This document shows, one piece after another, positions 50,522-58,603 of a stretch of DNA of 64,000 nucleotides (the stretch's first letter is position 1; every line of letters starts with the position of its first letter). A model generated the notes under the pieces. It searched no databases, was not told the origin of the DNA, and saw only the letters and a program-made list of their open reading frames with translations. This DNA is from Elusimicrobiota bacterium (GTDB taxonomy: Bacteria > Elusimicrobiota > Elusimicrobia > JACQPE01): positions 1 to 64,000 of the forward strand of contig JACPAN010000009.1 in NCBI GenBank assembly GCA_016180815.1, written 5' to 3'. A program made the translations under genes and the position numbers.

Positions 50522-52039
50522 ATGTCCGCAACCGTTGCCCTTGAGATTCATGCTTCGGTGCGCGCGTTTTTATCCAAAGGACCCAAGAAAATGCTCATCG
50601 GCGGGCAATGGGTAGACGCTGTTGCAGGCAAAACGTTCGATGCTTTAAACCCGGCGACCGCGGAGGTTTTGGCGCGCGTGGCCGAAGGCGGCCAAGAAGA
50701 CATCAACCGGGCCGTGGCCGCGGCCCGCAAAGCTTTTGAGCAGGGGCCTTGGCCGAAAATGACCGCGTCCGAGCGCAGCCGCTTGTTGAACAAAATCGCG
50801 GATGTGATCGAGGCGCATGCGGATGAATTGGCCCAATTGGAAACTTTAAACAACGGCAAAACCATCCGCGAAAGCCGCAAAGGCGATATGCCGCTGGTTG
50901 TGGATTTACTGCGCTATTGGGCGGGCTGGCCGACCAAAATTCACGGAGAGACCATTCCGATCAGCGTGCCTTACGCGCCGGGCGCTAAATTTTTCAATTA
51001 CACGGTGCGAGAGCCCGTCGGGGTCATCGGCGCCATTATTCCGTGGAATTTTCCCTTGCTCATGGCCATTGAGCGTATTGCCCCGGCCTTGGCCTGCGGC
51101 AATACTTTGGTTTTAAAACCGGCGGAGCAAACGCCGTTGACGGCCTTAAGGCTGGGCGAATTATTGCTTGAAGCCGGGGTTCCGGAAGGCGTGGTGAATA
51201 TCGTGCCCGGGTTCGGGCCGACGGCCGGCGCCGCCTTGGCGAGTCATCACGACGTGGACAAGGTGACGTTTACCGGTTCCACTGAAGTCGGCCGGGAAAT
51301 CGTCAAAGCCTCGGCGGGGAATCTAAAACGTTTGTCGTTGGAATTAGGCGGCAAGTCCCCCAATATCGTTTTTGCGGACGCGGATTTGGAGGCTGCGGCC
51401 AAGGGCATGTTCATGGGCATTTTTTACAATCAGGGCCAATGCTGTTCCGCGGGTTCCAGGATTTTTATCGAAAAATCAAAATACGAAGCCTTGCTGGAAA
51501 CCTTGGTGGCCAAGGCGAAGACCATACGCCAAGGGCCGGGCCTGGACCCTAATACGCATATGGGTCCGTTGGTTTCCGAGGAGCAGCTAAAACGGGTGAT
51601 GAGTTATGTGGAATCCGGCAAAAAAGAAGGCGCCAAGGTTCTCGCCGGAGGCGAGCGAAGCGACGGGCCTTTATCGAAAGGCTATTTCGTCAAGCCAACG
51701 GTGTTTACCGGCGTCAAAGACGATATGAAAATCGCCCAAGAGGAGATTTTCGGGCCCGTGGCGGCCGTGATCCCGTTTGAAAGCGTTGATGAAGTGATCG
51801 CGCGCTCCAACGCCACGGTGTACGGTTTGGTGGCCGGGGTTTGGACTAAAGACGTCAAAAAGGCGTTCAACGTGGCCCATGCCTTGAAGGCCGGCACGGT
51901 ATGGATCAACTGCTATCACTTCGTGGATTCCGCCTCGCCTTGGGGCGGCTATAAGCAATCAGGGTACGGCCGTGAAAAAGGCCGATACGCCATTGATTTG
52001 TACACGCAAATTAAAAGCGTTTGGGTTGATTTGAATTAA
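50522..52039 (+). CDS. NAD(P)-dependent aldehyde dehydrogenase
   Basis: A 505-residue ALDH of the phenylacetaldehyde/betaine aldehyde/class 1-like group. It has cofactor motif PWNFPLLM, VTFTGSTEVGREI, general base in LELGGKSPNIVFADAD, catalytic Cys in NQGQCCSAGSR and EEIFGPVAAVIPF. It oxidises an aldehyde to a carboxylic acid. The start at MSATVALEI is supported by CAGGAGG six bases ahead. It is followed 15 bases later by the PaaA-like gene, so its substrate may be the aldehyde precursor of the acid handled by that pathway (phenylacetaldehyde is an attractive but unproven guess). Confidence 0.9.
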   Translation: MSATVALEIHASVRAFLSKGPKKMLIGGQWVDAVAGKTFDALNPATAEVLARVAEGGQEDINRAVAAARKAFEQGPWPKMTASERSRLLNKIADVIEAHADELAQLETLNNGKTIRESRKGDMPLVVDLLRYWAGWPTKIHGETIPISVPYAPGAKFFNYTVREPVGVIGAIIPWNFPLLMAIERIAPALACGNTLVLKPAEQTPLTALRLGELLLEAGVPEGVVNIVPGFGPTAGAALASHHDVDKVTFTGSTEVGREIVKASAGNLKRLSLELGGKSPNIVFADADLEAAAKGMFMGIFYNQGQCCSAGSRIFIEKSKYEALLETLVAKAKTIRQGPGLDPNTHMGPLVSEEQLKRVMSYVESGKKEGAKVLAGGERSDGPLSKGYFVKPTVFTGVKDDMKIAQEEIFGPVAAVIPFESVDEVIARSNATVYGLVAGVWTKDVKKAFNVAHALKAGTVWINCYHFVDSASPWGGYKQSGYGREKGRYAIDLYTQIKSVWVDLN

Positions 52040-52054
52040 GAGGGGGACGCATCA

Positions 52055-52876
52055 ATGATGTCCGAAAATGCAAAAGAGCAGAGTTTGGCCGAGAAATTGT
52101 CCAAAGGCGAGCGTATTGCCTCGCTCGATGAGATGACTCAGGAATACCGCGAGCATTTGACCAATTTGATGATGATGCAGGCGGATTCCGAGTTGGCCGG
52201 GGCGTTCGGCTATGTGCCCTGGATTATGAAATCACCCAGCATCCAGGAAACCCTTACCGTGGCTCAAATCGTCAAAGACGAGGTGCGCCACGCGCGCGTC
52301 ATGTACCGGTTGTTGGAATCCATGGGCGTTGAAGTCCAGGGTTATTACGAGAGTCATAATTTCAGCTTAAGGGTCAGCGAGCAGGAATTGGGCACCCGGC
52401 GCGTGGCTGAAGATAAGCGGGTCAATATTTTTTATTACCCCATCGAAACCTGGTATGACTTCATCATGTTCAATTTCTGCATGGACCGGGGCGCGGGCCA
52501 TCAGCTTGAGGACGCCAAGGAGTGCTCTTATCAGCCCTGGTGCGATGTCATGGAAGGCATTTTCAAGGAAGAAGCCATGCACATGGCGCACGGGGATTAT
52601 TGGGTCAAGCGTTTGGCCGCTGATGAGCGCACGCGCGAGAAAACCCAAGATGCGTTAAACCGATGGTACCCGCGCACCATGAATATTTTCGGCCGCGGCA
52701 ATTCCCCGAAAAATAAAATTTATCGAAAGCTGGGCTTGAAAAAACGCGACAACGAGCAAGTCCGGCAAGCCTTCGCGGATGAGGTTAAGGCCAGATGCGG
52801 GGAATTCGGGCTGGCTGTACCCGAGTGGAAGCCCGAAGAAGCGAAAATGCTCGAGGAACCCTTCATCCCGGGATGA
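52055..52876 (+). CDS. PaaA/PaaC-like ferritin-fold diiron protein
   Basis: A 273-residue protein of the phenylacetyl-CoA epoxidase subunit family. Diiron ligands are visible: Glu in MMQADSELAGAFG, then KDEVRHARVMYRLLE (ExxH), Asp/Glu in DRGAGHQLEDAKE, and KEEAMHMAHGDYW (ExxH). The C-terminal FGRGNSPKNKIYRKLGLKKRDNEQVRQAF resembles PaaA. E. coli PaaA is somewhat longer (about 309). The other subunits PaaB, PaaC, PaaD and the reductase PaaE are not in the window, so this is an orphan that may be a divergent mono-oxygenase. Context with hydroxyacyl-CoA dehydrogenase and PaaG-like genes favours a CoA-thioester substrate. Confidence 0.78.
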   Translation: MMSENAKEQSLAEKLSKGERIASLDEMTQEYREHLTNLMMMQADSELAGAFGYVPWIMKSPSIQETLTVAQIVKDEVRHARVMYRLLESMGVEVQGYYESHNFSLRVSEQELGTRRVAEDKRVNIFYYPIETWYDFIMFNFCMDRGAGHQLEDAKECSYQPWCDVMEGIFKEEAMHMAHGDYWVKRLAADERTREKTQDALNRWYPRTMNIFGRGNSPKNKIYRKLGLKKRDNEQVRQAFADEVKARCGEFGLAVPEWKPEEAKMLEEPFIPG

Positions 52877-52885
52877 TTCCTTCCT

Positions 52886-53030
52886 GTCATTGCGAGGAGC
52901 GAAGCGACGAAGCAATCTCATAAATGTTTGAAAAACAGTTTTATGTTTATTTTTTGATTAGCAATTCGAATCCAGAATGGAAGGATTTGTACGAACTTTT
53001 ATGAGATTGCTTCGCTGCGCTCGCAATGAC
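52886..53030. repeat. Inverted pair of palindromic repeats with spacer (MITE/REPIN-like)
   Basis: Left copy 52886-52921 (GTCATTGCGAGGAGCGAAG, ending GCAATCTCAT) and right inverted copy 53001-53030 (ATGAGATTGC, ending TCGCAATGAC), separated by an A/T-rich spacer of 79 bases. It fills the gap between the PaaA-like gene and the hydroxyacyl-CoA dehydrogenase gene, and could terminate or stabilise transcripts there. Its right edge almost reaches the Shine-Dalgarno (GGAGATAGG) of the latter. Confidence 0.82.
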
Positions 53031-53040
53031 GGAGATAGGC

Positions 53041-54126
53041 ATGGCCATTAAAAAACTCGGCGTTGTCGGCGCCGGGACCATGGGCCGCGGCATCGTCCAG
53101 GTGGCGGCCGAAGCCGGATACGAGACCGTTGTTTACGATTTGTCGCGGGATATTTTAGACCGGGCCCTATCGGAAATTCACCGCCGCCTCCTGAGGCTCG
53201 AAGAAAAGGGAAAGCTAAAACAGGGGGATGCCGTCAAAGCCCTTGGGCGCATCCACCCGACTTCCGACTGGGCCGATTTTAAAAATTGCGATTTTGTCGT
53301 TGAAGCCGTGGCCGAGGAACTGGGCGCCAAACAAGGCGTTTTCCGGAACCTTGAAGCCGCGGTTTCTGCATCCGCGGTTTTAGCCAGCAACACATCCTCC
53401 ATTTCCATCGACGCCATCGCCTCCGCCTGTAAAAATCCCGATCGCGTCGTCGGCATGCACTATTTCAATCCTGTTCCGGTCATGAAACTCATCGAAATCA
53501 TTAAGGGCCGGGCGACGTCCGACTTGGCGCTGGAGACGGCCCGAACCCTGGCCCGCTCCTTGCGCAAAACCATCGTTGAGGCCAAGGACGCGCCCGGCTT
53601 CATCGTCAATCGTATTCTGCGGCCGTATTTTATCGAGCCGCTGCGCTTGATCGAGCAGGGTTTGGCGGACATTGAGTCCGTTGACGCGGCTTTGCGCTCC
53701 ATGGGTTATCCCATGGGGCCTTTTCAATTGGCGGATTTCATCGGTTTGGATGTCAATCTGGCGATTACTAAGGTTGTTTATGACGCCCTTGGCAAGCCGG
53801 AACGATTGAAGCCCAGCGCGGTGCAAGAAACTTTGGTCAAAGAAGGCTGTTTAGGCAGAAAAAACGGCCGGGGCTATTACCTTTATGACGGCCAGCAAGT
53901 GATCGGCCCCAACCCGAGATTGTCCGATGTTTGCCCTTCGCCATCGGGCCGATCAAGCAGGGAAGAGACGGCTTGGCGGGTGTTAAAAGCGCAAATCGCG
54001 GAAGCCGAAATTTTGATTAACGACGGCATCGCCACGGCCGAGCATATTGATTTAGCCATGCGCCTGGGCACCAATTCCCCGCGCGGCCCATTTGAGTGGA
54101 AGGCGGAGCTTCATGCTAAAGCGTAA
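53041..54126 (+). CDS. 3-hydroxyacyl-CoA dehydrogenase
   Basis: A 361-residue NAD-dependent enzyme of beta-oxidation. Rossmann motif GVVGAGTMGRGIVQVAAEAG with Asp at the end of strand 2 (VVYDLS), catalytic His-Glu pair in VGMHYFNPVPVMKLIEII, NTSSIS and the C-terminal helical domain GFIVNRILRPYFIEPLRLIEQG. An extended C-terminus beyond the usual 280-290 residues has a second small 3HCDH_C-like segment (AQIAEAEILINDGIATAEHID). The ATG at 53041 is chosen; five codons upstream belong to the repeat. PaaH-like role is likely. First gene of a tightly overlapping operon. Confidence 0.9.
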   Translation: MAIKKLGVVGAGTMGRGIVQVAAEAGYETVVYDLSRDILDRALSEIHRRLLRLEEKGKLKQGDAVKALGRIHPTSDWADFKNCDFVVEAVAEELGAKQGVFRNLEAAVSASAVLASNTSSISIDAIASACKNPDRVVGMHYFNPVPVMKLIEIIKGRATSDLALETARTLARSLRKTIVEAKDAPGFIVNRILRPYFIEPLRLIEQGLADIESVDAALRSMGYPMGPFQLADFIGLDVNLAITKVVYDALGKPERLKPSAVQETLVKEGCLGRKNGRGYYLYDGQQVIGPNPRLSDVCPSPSGRSSREETAWRVLKAQIAEAEILINDGIATAEHIDLAMRLGTNSPRGPFEWKAELHAKA

Positions 54127-54376
54127 AGAGAAAAAGAGCCCCAGGCCAAAAAACGGTTTAAGCAAAAAGACAGTGGGGGAACTCTTAAAAAAACACCCCA
54201 AAACGTTAGGTGTTTTCGACCATCACGGCGTTCATTTTTGCGCCGGGTGCTTCATCACGCTTTTTTCTCCGCTCAAAAAAGCCGCGGCTTACCATGCGGT
54301 TGAAAATTTCGACGTTTTTCTTCAAGACGTCCGCCGGGCGCTCCGCGGCCGCGTTGCCGGCCCCAATCATCATTAA
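54113..54376 (+). CDS. Small CxxC protein (DUF1858/ScdA-N-like)
   Basis: An 87-residue protein: a basic head ([12 protein letters not shown]), then [20 protein letters not shown] and FCAGCF, with a helical end [14 protein letters not shown]. The LLKxxPxxxxVFxxxGxxFCxGC pattern is that of DUF1858 and of the N-terminal domain of iron-sulfur repair proteins, where the cysteines may bind iron or act in redox. It overlaps the upstream gene by 14 bases and ends one base before the thiolase start, so it belongs to the operon. Function in acyl-CoA catabolism is unknown. Confidence 0.7.
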   Translation: MLKRKEKKSPRPKNGLSKKTVGELLKKHPKTLGVFDHHGVHFCAGCFITLFSPLKKAAAYHAVENFDVFLQDVRRALRGRVAGPNHH

Positions 54377-54377
54377 C

Positions 54378-55577
54378 GTGCCCGAAGCCCTGCTCATCAA
54401 CGCCGTCCGAAGCCCGATGGGAAAATTAGGGGGCGCTTTATCAGGCGTGCGCCCGGATGATCTGGCTGCTTTCGTGATCGCCGAGCTCATCAACCGATCG
54501 GGCATCCCTGCCGATCAAATCGACGATGTGATGTTCGGCTGCGCCAATCAGGCGGGAGAAGACAATCGCAATGTGGCGCGCATGGCCGCTTTGTTGGCGG
54601 GCTTGCCGCAGCAAGTGCCCGGGGTCACCGTCAATCGCCTTTGCGCGTCGGGCCTGGAAGCCGTCAATCAGGCGGCCAGGGCCGTGATCGCGGGGGAAGG
54701 GGACATGTTCATCGCCGGAGGCGTTGAGTCCATGAGCCGCGCCCCCTGGGCCATCCCCAAGCCGGAAACCGGATTTCCCTACGGCAATATCACGGCCTAT
54801 GACACGGCCTTGGGGTGGCGGTTCCCCAATCCTAAATTGGCCGCAAAATTTCCCTTGGAATCCATGGGAGAAACCGCGGAGAATGTTTATGACAAGAGCA
54901 AAATTTCCCGTGAAGATCAGGACCGTTTCGCTTTAGCCAGCCATCAGAAGGCTTGGGCCGCGACGCAATCCGGCCGCTTCAAGGAAGAAATTGTTCCGGT
55001 GGCCATTGCTTCCAAGAAGGGCTCGACCATCGTGAGCATCGATGAAACGATACGTCCGGAAACCGACCTCAACAAGCTGGCCGCCTTAAAACCCGCGTTT
55101 CGCGCCAATGGCACGGTGACCGCCGGCAATTCTTCGTCGTTAAACGACGGCGCCGCGGCTGTTTTGGTATTAAGCGAGAAAAAAACAAAGGCTTTGGGGC
55201 TAAAGCCCATGGCCAAATGGCTGGGATCGGCTGCAGCCGGCGTCGACCCAAGATACATGGGCTTGGGCCCGGTTCCGGCGGTCAAAAAACTTTTGGCGCG
55301 CACCGGAATCAAATTGGAACAAATCGATTTGATCGAATTAAACGAAGCTTTTGCCGTGCAATCCTTGGCCGTGATCCGCGAATTGGGCTTGGACGAGGCT
55401 AAAGTCAATGTCAACGGCGGGGCCATTGCTTTAGGTCACCCCCTGGGTTGTTCAGGCGCAAGGATTTTGACGGCCTTGCTTTACGAGATGAAAAGAAGAA
55501 AGGCGCGTTACGGTTTGGCGACTTTATGCATCGGCGTGGGCCAAGGCGTGGCCACGCTGATCGAACAAACGCCATGA
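54378..55577 (+). CDS. Acetyl-CoA acyltransferase (thiolase)
   Basis: A 399-residue thiolase that cleaves 3-oxoacyl-CoA to acetyl-CoA, or condenses two acyl-CoAs. Nucleophilic Cys is in [18 protein letters not shown], His in [14 protein letters not shown] and [20 protein letters not shown] (second Cys and GHP motif). The start is a GTG ([19 protein letters not shown]) one base after the upstream stop. No ATG fits, and the residues before it do not match thiolases. Translation is probably coupled. PaaJ-like or degradative thiolase by context. Confidence 0.9.
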   Translation: MPEALLINAVRSPMGKLGGALSGVRPDDLAAFVIAELINRSGIPADQIDDVMFGCANQAGEDNRNVARMAALLAGLPQQVPGVTVNRLCASGLEAVNQAARAVIAGEGDMFIAGGVESMSRAPWAIPKPETGFPYGNITAYDTALGWRFPNPKLAAKFPLESMGETAENVYDKSKISREDQDRFALASHQKAWAATQSGRFKEEIVPVAIASKKGSTIVSIDETIRPETDLNKLAALKPAFRANGTVTAGNSSSLNDGAAAVLVLSEKKTKALGLKPMAKWLGSAAAGVDPRYMGLGPVPAVKKLLARTGIKLEQIDLIELNEAFAVQSLAVIRELGLDEAKVNVNGGAIALGHPLGCSGARILTALLYEMKRRKARYGLATLCIGVGQGVATLIEQTP

Positions 55578-55972
55578 AGCCGGGAATTAGCAAGGCTAAA
55601 AAAGCCGTATTCGTGGATAAAGCCAAGCCCTGGATGAGGCCTTACATGCCCGGGTATGTGAATCACCCCGTGTATTCCACCTGGGCCATGATCCGGGCCA
55701 TGGAATGCGCGGCGCGCAAGCTGCTTCAGCCGTATCTTGAAGAGGGCGAGGATGCCGTGGGCTGCGAAGTGAAAGCGCAGCATTTGGCGCCGGCGGCTCT
55801 GGGGGAAACCATCCGGGTGACGGCCAAGTTCAAGGGAGTCAAAGGTCCGGTGATCACCTGCCGTTTGGAAGCTCATTGCGGAAAAAGCAAAATAGGGGAA
55901 GGCGAACACAAGCAGTTTGTTTTCAGCAGGGATCGGTACCGAAAATTTTTAAAACATGCAAACAATCGATGA
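55574..55972 (+). CDS. Hotdog-fold thioesterase-like protein
   Basis: A 132-residue protein resembling the fluoroacetyl-CoA thioesterase-like hotdog family: [42 protein letters not shown], then [21 protein letters not shown] and [16 protein letters not shown]. It probably hydrolyses or guards acyl-CoA thioesters formed in the pathway. Overlaps the thiolase stop (ATGA) and the crotonase start by four bases. Length fits the family. Confidence 0.78.
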   Translation: MKPGISKAKKAVFVDKAKPWMRPYMPGYVNHPVYSTWAMIRAMECAARKLLQPYLEEGEDAVGCEVKAQHLAPAALGETIRVTAKFKGVKGPVITCRLEAHCGKSKIGEGEHKQFVFSRDRYRKFLKHANNR

Positions 55973-56775
55973 ACACAAAAGCTAAGCCGGTTGAACCCAA
56001 AGCGCAGGGCAGCCCCGTTGAGCTTGTCCGCAAGCCGCCTATCGCCGTTTGTTTTTTAAACAGGCCGGAGGCCTTGAACGCTTTATCCGACGCCGTGATC
56101 GAAGAATTGGCGGTCCGCCTCGAAGAGTTGGACCGCGACGAATCCATCGGCGCCATTGTTTTGGCCGGGCGCGGACGGGCGTTTGCCGCAGGGGCGGATA
56201 TCAAAGGCATGGTTGAAGCAACGGAAGAGGAAATGTCCAAATCGGACCGGTTGGCCAAGTGGCTGAGGGTTTGGAAGACAAAAAAACCCTTGATTGCGGC
56301 CGTGCATGGATTTGCTTTAGGCGGAGGCTGCGAACTGGTCATGGGCTGCGATCTGATCGTGGCGGCCGAAGACGCGGAATTCGGCCAGCCTGAAATTTTA
56401 ATCGGGATTATGCCCGGCGCCGGCGGGACCCAGCGCCTGACTCGCGCCGTTGGAGCAAACCGGGCCATGGAATTGGTATTGACCGGGCGGCGTTTCAGCG
56501 CCCAAGAAGCGCATTCTTGGGGCTTGGTCAATAAAGTCGTGCCCAAGGAATTGCTGTTGCCTGAAACCGAAGCCCTGGCCTTGGAAATCGCCAAACGTCC
56601 TCGCGTGGCCGCGATGCGCGCCAAAGAAGCCGTTCTGAAGGCCGGCGATGTTCCTTTGCATGAAGGGTTGAGGTTTGAGCGCCAGCTTTTTTACAGCTTG
56701 TTCTCTACCGAGGACCAAAAGGAGGGCATGCGGGCCTTTTTGCAAAAGAGGGAGCCTAAATTCAAAAACAAATGA
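55969..56775 (+). CDS. Enoyl-CoA hydratase (PaaF-like)
   Basis: A 268-residue crotonase. Oxyanion-hole segments are RAFAAGADIKGM and VHGFALGGGCELVMGCD; both catalytic glutamates are present (GGGCE and FGQPEILIGIMPGAGGTQRL). It hydrates 2-enoyl-CoA to 3-hydroxyacyl-CoA for the dehydrogenase encoded upstream. Four-base overlaps on both sides show translational coupling. Confidence 0.9.
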   Translation: MNTKAKPVEPKAQGSPVELVRKPPIAVCFLNRPEALNALSDAVIEELAVRLEELDRDESIGAIVLAGRGRAFAAGADIKGMVEATEEEMSKSDRLAKWLRVWKTKKPLIAAVHGFALGGGCELVMGCDLIVAAEDAEFGQPEILIGIMPGAGGTQRLTRAVGANRAMELVLTGRRFSAQEAHSWGLVNKVVPKELLLPETEALALEIAKRPRVAAMRAKEAVLKAGDVPLHEGLRFERQLFYSLFSTEDQKEGMRAFLQKREPKFKNK

Positions 56776-57575
56776 GCGCCGATAGCCAAGAAATTCTTAT
56801 TGAGCGCCAGGGCGTCGTTCTAACAATAACGCTTAACCGGCCGCAGGCCATGAATGCCTTAACCGCAGGCATGCTGGCCGCGCTTAAAAAAACCCTCAGG
56901 GAGGCCTCGGGCGACGTAACGCTTAAGGCCGTTGTTTTGACGGGGATGGGCCGGGGTTTTTGCGTGGGCGCTGATTTGTCGGATTTTAAAAAACGGGTGG
57001 ACGCCGGACAAATGCTGGGTTTCCGCAAGGAATTGGACGACAATTTTCATCCCGTGGCCAAAATGATCAGAAGCATGCCTCAGATTGTGATCGGCCGCAT
57101 TAACGGCACTTGCGCCGGAGCGGGATTGGCTTTGGCCTTAGTCTGTGATATTAAATTTGCGCCGCTGGGGACCGGCTTTGTCGGGGCTTTTGCCAAGGTG
57201 GGGTTGGCGCCGGATACCGGCTCAAGCTATCTGGTTACCCACGCCATGGGCTATTCGAAGGCTATGGAGTTCTTTTTGACCAAGGGCCGGGCTACAGCCG
57301 AGGATTTAGCGGCCTGCGGCTTAATCAACAAGGCGGTTTCTCCCGAGGCGTTGGACCAGGAAGTTGAGGCCGCTATTAAGGAGTTATCGGAATTGCCCGC
57401 CCAGGCCATTGTTTTGACCAAGCGCGCTCTCCAGTTTGCCTCCCAAGCCCGGTATTTTGACGAAGCCCTGGCTTATGAAGCCGCGGCCCAGGAGTATTTG
57501 GGCCGGACGGCTGATCATGCCGAGGGCTTGGCCGCATTCTTGGAAAAAAGAAAGCCGGTCTATACAGGGAAATAG
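56772..57575 (+). CDS. Crotonase-family isomerase (PaaG-like)
   Basis: A 267-residue crotonase that lacks both hydratase glutamates: the positions read GTCAGAGLALALVCD and GLAPDTGSSYLVTH. The Asp in LAPDTG corresponds to the catalytic Asp of PaaG-type isomerases, which convert ring-epoxy-phenylacetyl-CoA to the oxepin or shift double bonds. With the PaaA-like gene in the same cluster, a role in an epoxidase route is likely. It is the last gene of the operon, and 150 bases follow before the next gene. Confidence 0.85.
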   Translation: MSADSQEILIERQGVVLTITLNRPQAMNALTAGMLAALKKTLREASGDVTLKAVVLTGMGRGFCVGADLSDFKKRVDAGQMLGFRKELDDNFHPVAKMIRSMPQIVIGRINGTCAGAGLALALVCDIKFAPLGTGFVGAFAKVGLAPDTGSSYLVTHAMGYSKAMEFFLTKGRATAEDLAACGLINKAVSPEALDQEVEAAIKELSELPAQAIVLTKRALQFASQARYFDEALAYEAAAQEYLGRTADHAEGLAAFLEKRKPVYTGK

Positions 57576-57576
57576 A

Positions 57577-57730
57577 CTTTAGTCCCATCTTAGATTAGGT
57601 CTTTAGTCCCTCTAAAAATAGGTTTTCTTCCTGGCTGTTTATGGGCCCTATGACCCTAGGAGCCGGATAGAGGCGGGTCTATACTTTAAACAGTCGGAGT
57701 TGGGGTGGCCAAACCCCTTCACCCGAAGCC
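57577..57730 (+). promoter_or_regulatory. Structured intergenic leader upstream of the transglycosylase gene
   Basis: Contains two direct copies of CTTTAGTCCC (57577-57586 and 57601-57610), a long-range inverted pair CTGTTTA/TAAACAG enclosing GGGCCCTATGACCCTAGG (57643-57660), and a short GGGGT/ACCCC stem near 57,700. The layout suggests a folded leader RNA or operator region. It does not match the consensus of a cyclic di-GMP riboswitch or another class I know. Confidence 0.3.
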
Positions 57731-58462
57731 ATGAGTAGGGAAAACAAATCGATCCTTTACCCGGCCTTTAAAGCAAGGCAAAGACGCCTTCGCAGCTTGA
57801 TTGTCGCCTCCGGGACCTTTATTATTCTAACGGGCGTGTTTATGGCTTTCTATATATTGCCCTTGATCACCTCAAACGGGCGGCAGGTTGAGGCCGCTGT
57901 TTCAAGATGGCAGTTATCAATCCCTCCTCAACAGCAAGCTTGGATCGGGCATCTGGTCATGAGCGAGGGCTTTTATAAACATGATTCTTTGATCTGGGAT
58001 TCCGCGATTAAGCATGAGTTGGACCCTAATTTGTGGAAGGCCGTGGTCATGGTTGAGTCAGCCGGCAAAGAAAATTCAAGATCCCGGGTCGGCGCCGTGG
58101 GCTTGTCTCAGTTAATGCCCCGGACGGCTGAGGCGATGGGGATTCATAAGGATGATCATTACAACCCCGCCGCCAACCTGCGCGCGGGCGCCGGCTATTT
58201 AAGCCTTCTTCTGAAGCGTTACAATGGCCGCACGGATTTGGCTTTGGCCGCTTATAATGCCGGCCCCGGCGCCGTGCGCCGTCATCAAGGAATCCCCGCT
58301 TTCAAGGAAACCCAAAAATTCGTCAATGCCGTTTTTTTGCTGAAACATTGGATCGAAGACAACCCGGAAACCTGGGCGATGACCGCGCCCGCGGGCGTGG
58401 CTGTTGCTGAAGACGCCGGGGTTCCTATCAAGCTTTTGAAATTTCAAGCCGCTACTCTCTAA
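57731..58462 (+). CDS. Membrane-anchored lytic transglycosylase (SLT domain)
   Basis: A 243-residue protein with one N-terminal membrane anchor (SLIVASGTFIILTGVFMAFYIL) and an SLT domain from about residue 90. Catalytic Glu in AVVMVESAGKENSRSRVGAVGLSQLMPRTA, then NPAANLRAGAGYLSLLLKRY and DLALAAYNAGPGAVRR, which together define family 1 transglycosylases. It cuts the peptidoglycan glycan strand, forming 1,6-anhydromuramic ends, in the periplasm. It stands alone between two intergenic regions rich in CCCTAGG-type motifs. Confidence 0.9.
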   Translation: MSRENKSILYPAFKARQRRLRSLIVASGTFIILTGVFMAFYILPLITSNGRQVEAAVSRWQLSIPPQQQAWIGHLVMSEGFYKHDSLIWDSAIKHELDPNLWKAVVMVESAGKENSRSRVGAVGLSQLMPRTAEAMGIHKDDHYNPAANLRAGAGYLSLLLKRYNGRTDLALAAYNAGPGAVRRHQGIPAFKETQKFVNAVFLLKHWIEDNPETWAMTAPAGVAVAEDAGVPIKLLKFQAATL

Positions 58463-58603
58463 CCCATTATCTAAAGTCCCGCATTACCCTAGGGCTTAAG
58501 CTCCTACCCTCCTAACCCCGAAGGACCCTGGCTTAGCGCCTCCATTGAGTGTTTAATTATTTTTGTTCGCAACATCCCCAGAAACTTTGACGGTGGAGGA
58601 ACG

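Noticed and set aside
53026-53040. Earlier ATG for the hydroxyacyl-CoA dehydrogenase (MTEIG)
   Set aside because: Those codons are the end of the palindromic repeat. The ATG at 53041 has a GGAGATAGG ribosome binding site and matches the family start.
57611-57730. Cyclic di-GMP or similar riboswitch before the transglycosylase gene
   Set aside because: The region can fold, but the conserved core of GEMM-I or other classes I can recall is not visible. Kept only as a possible structured leader.
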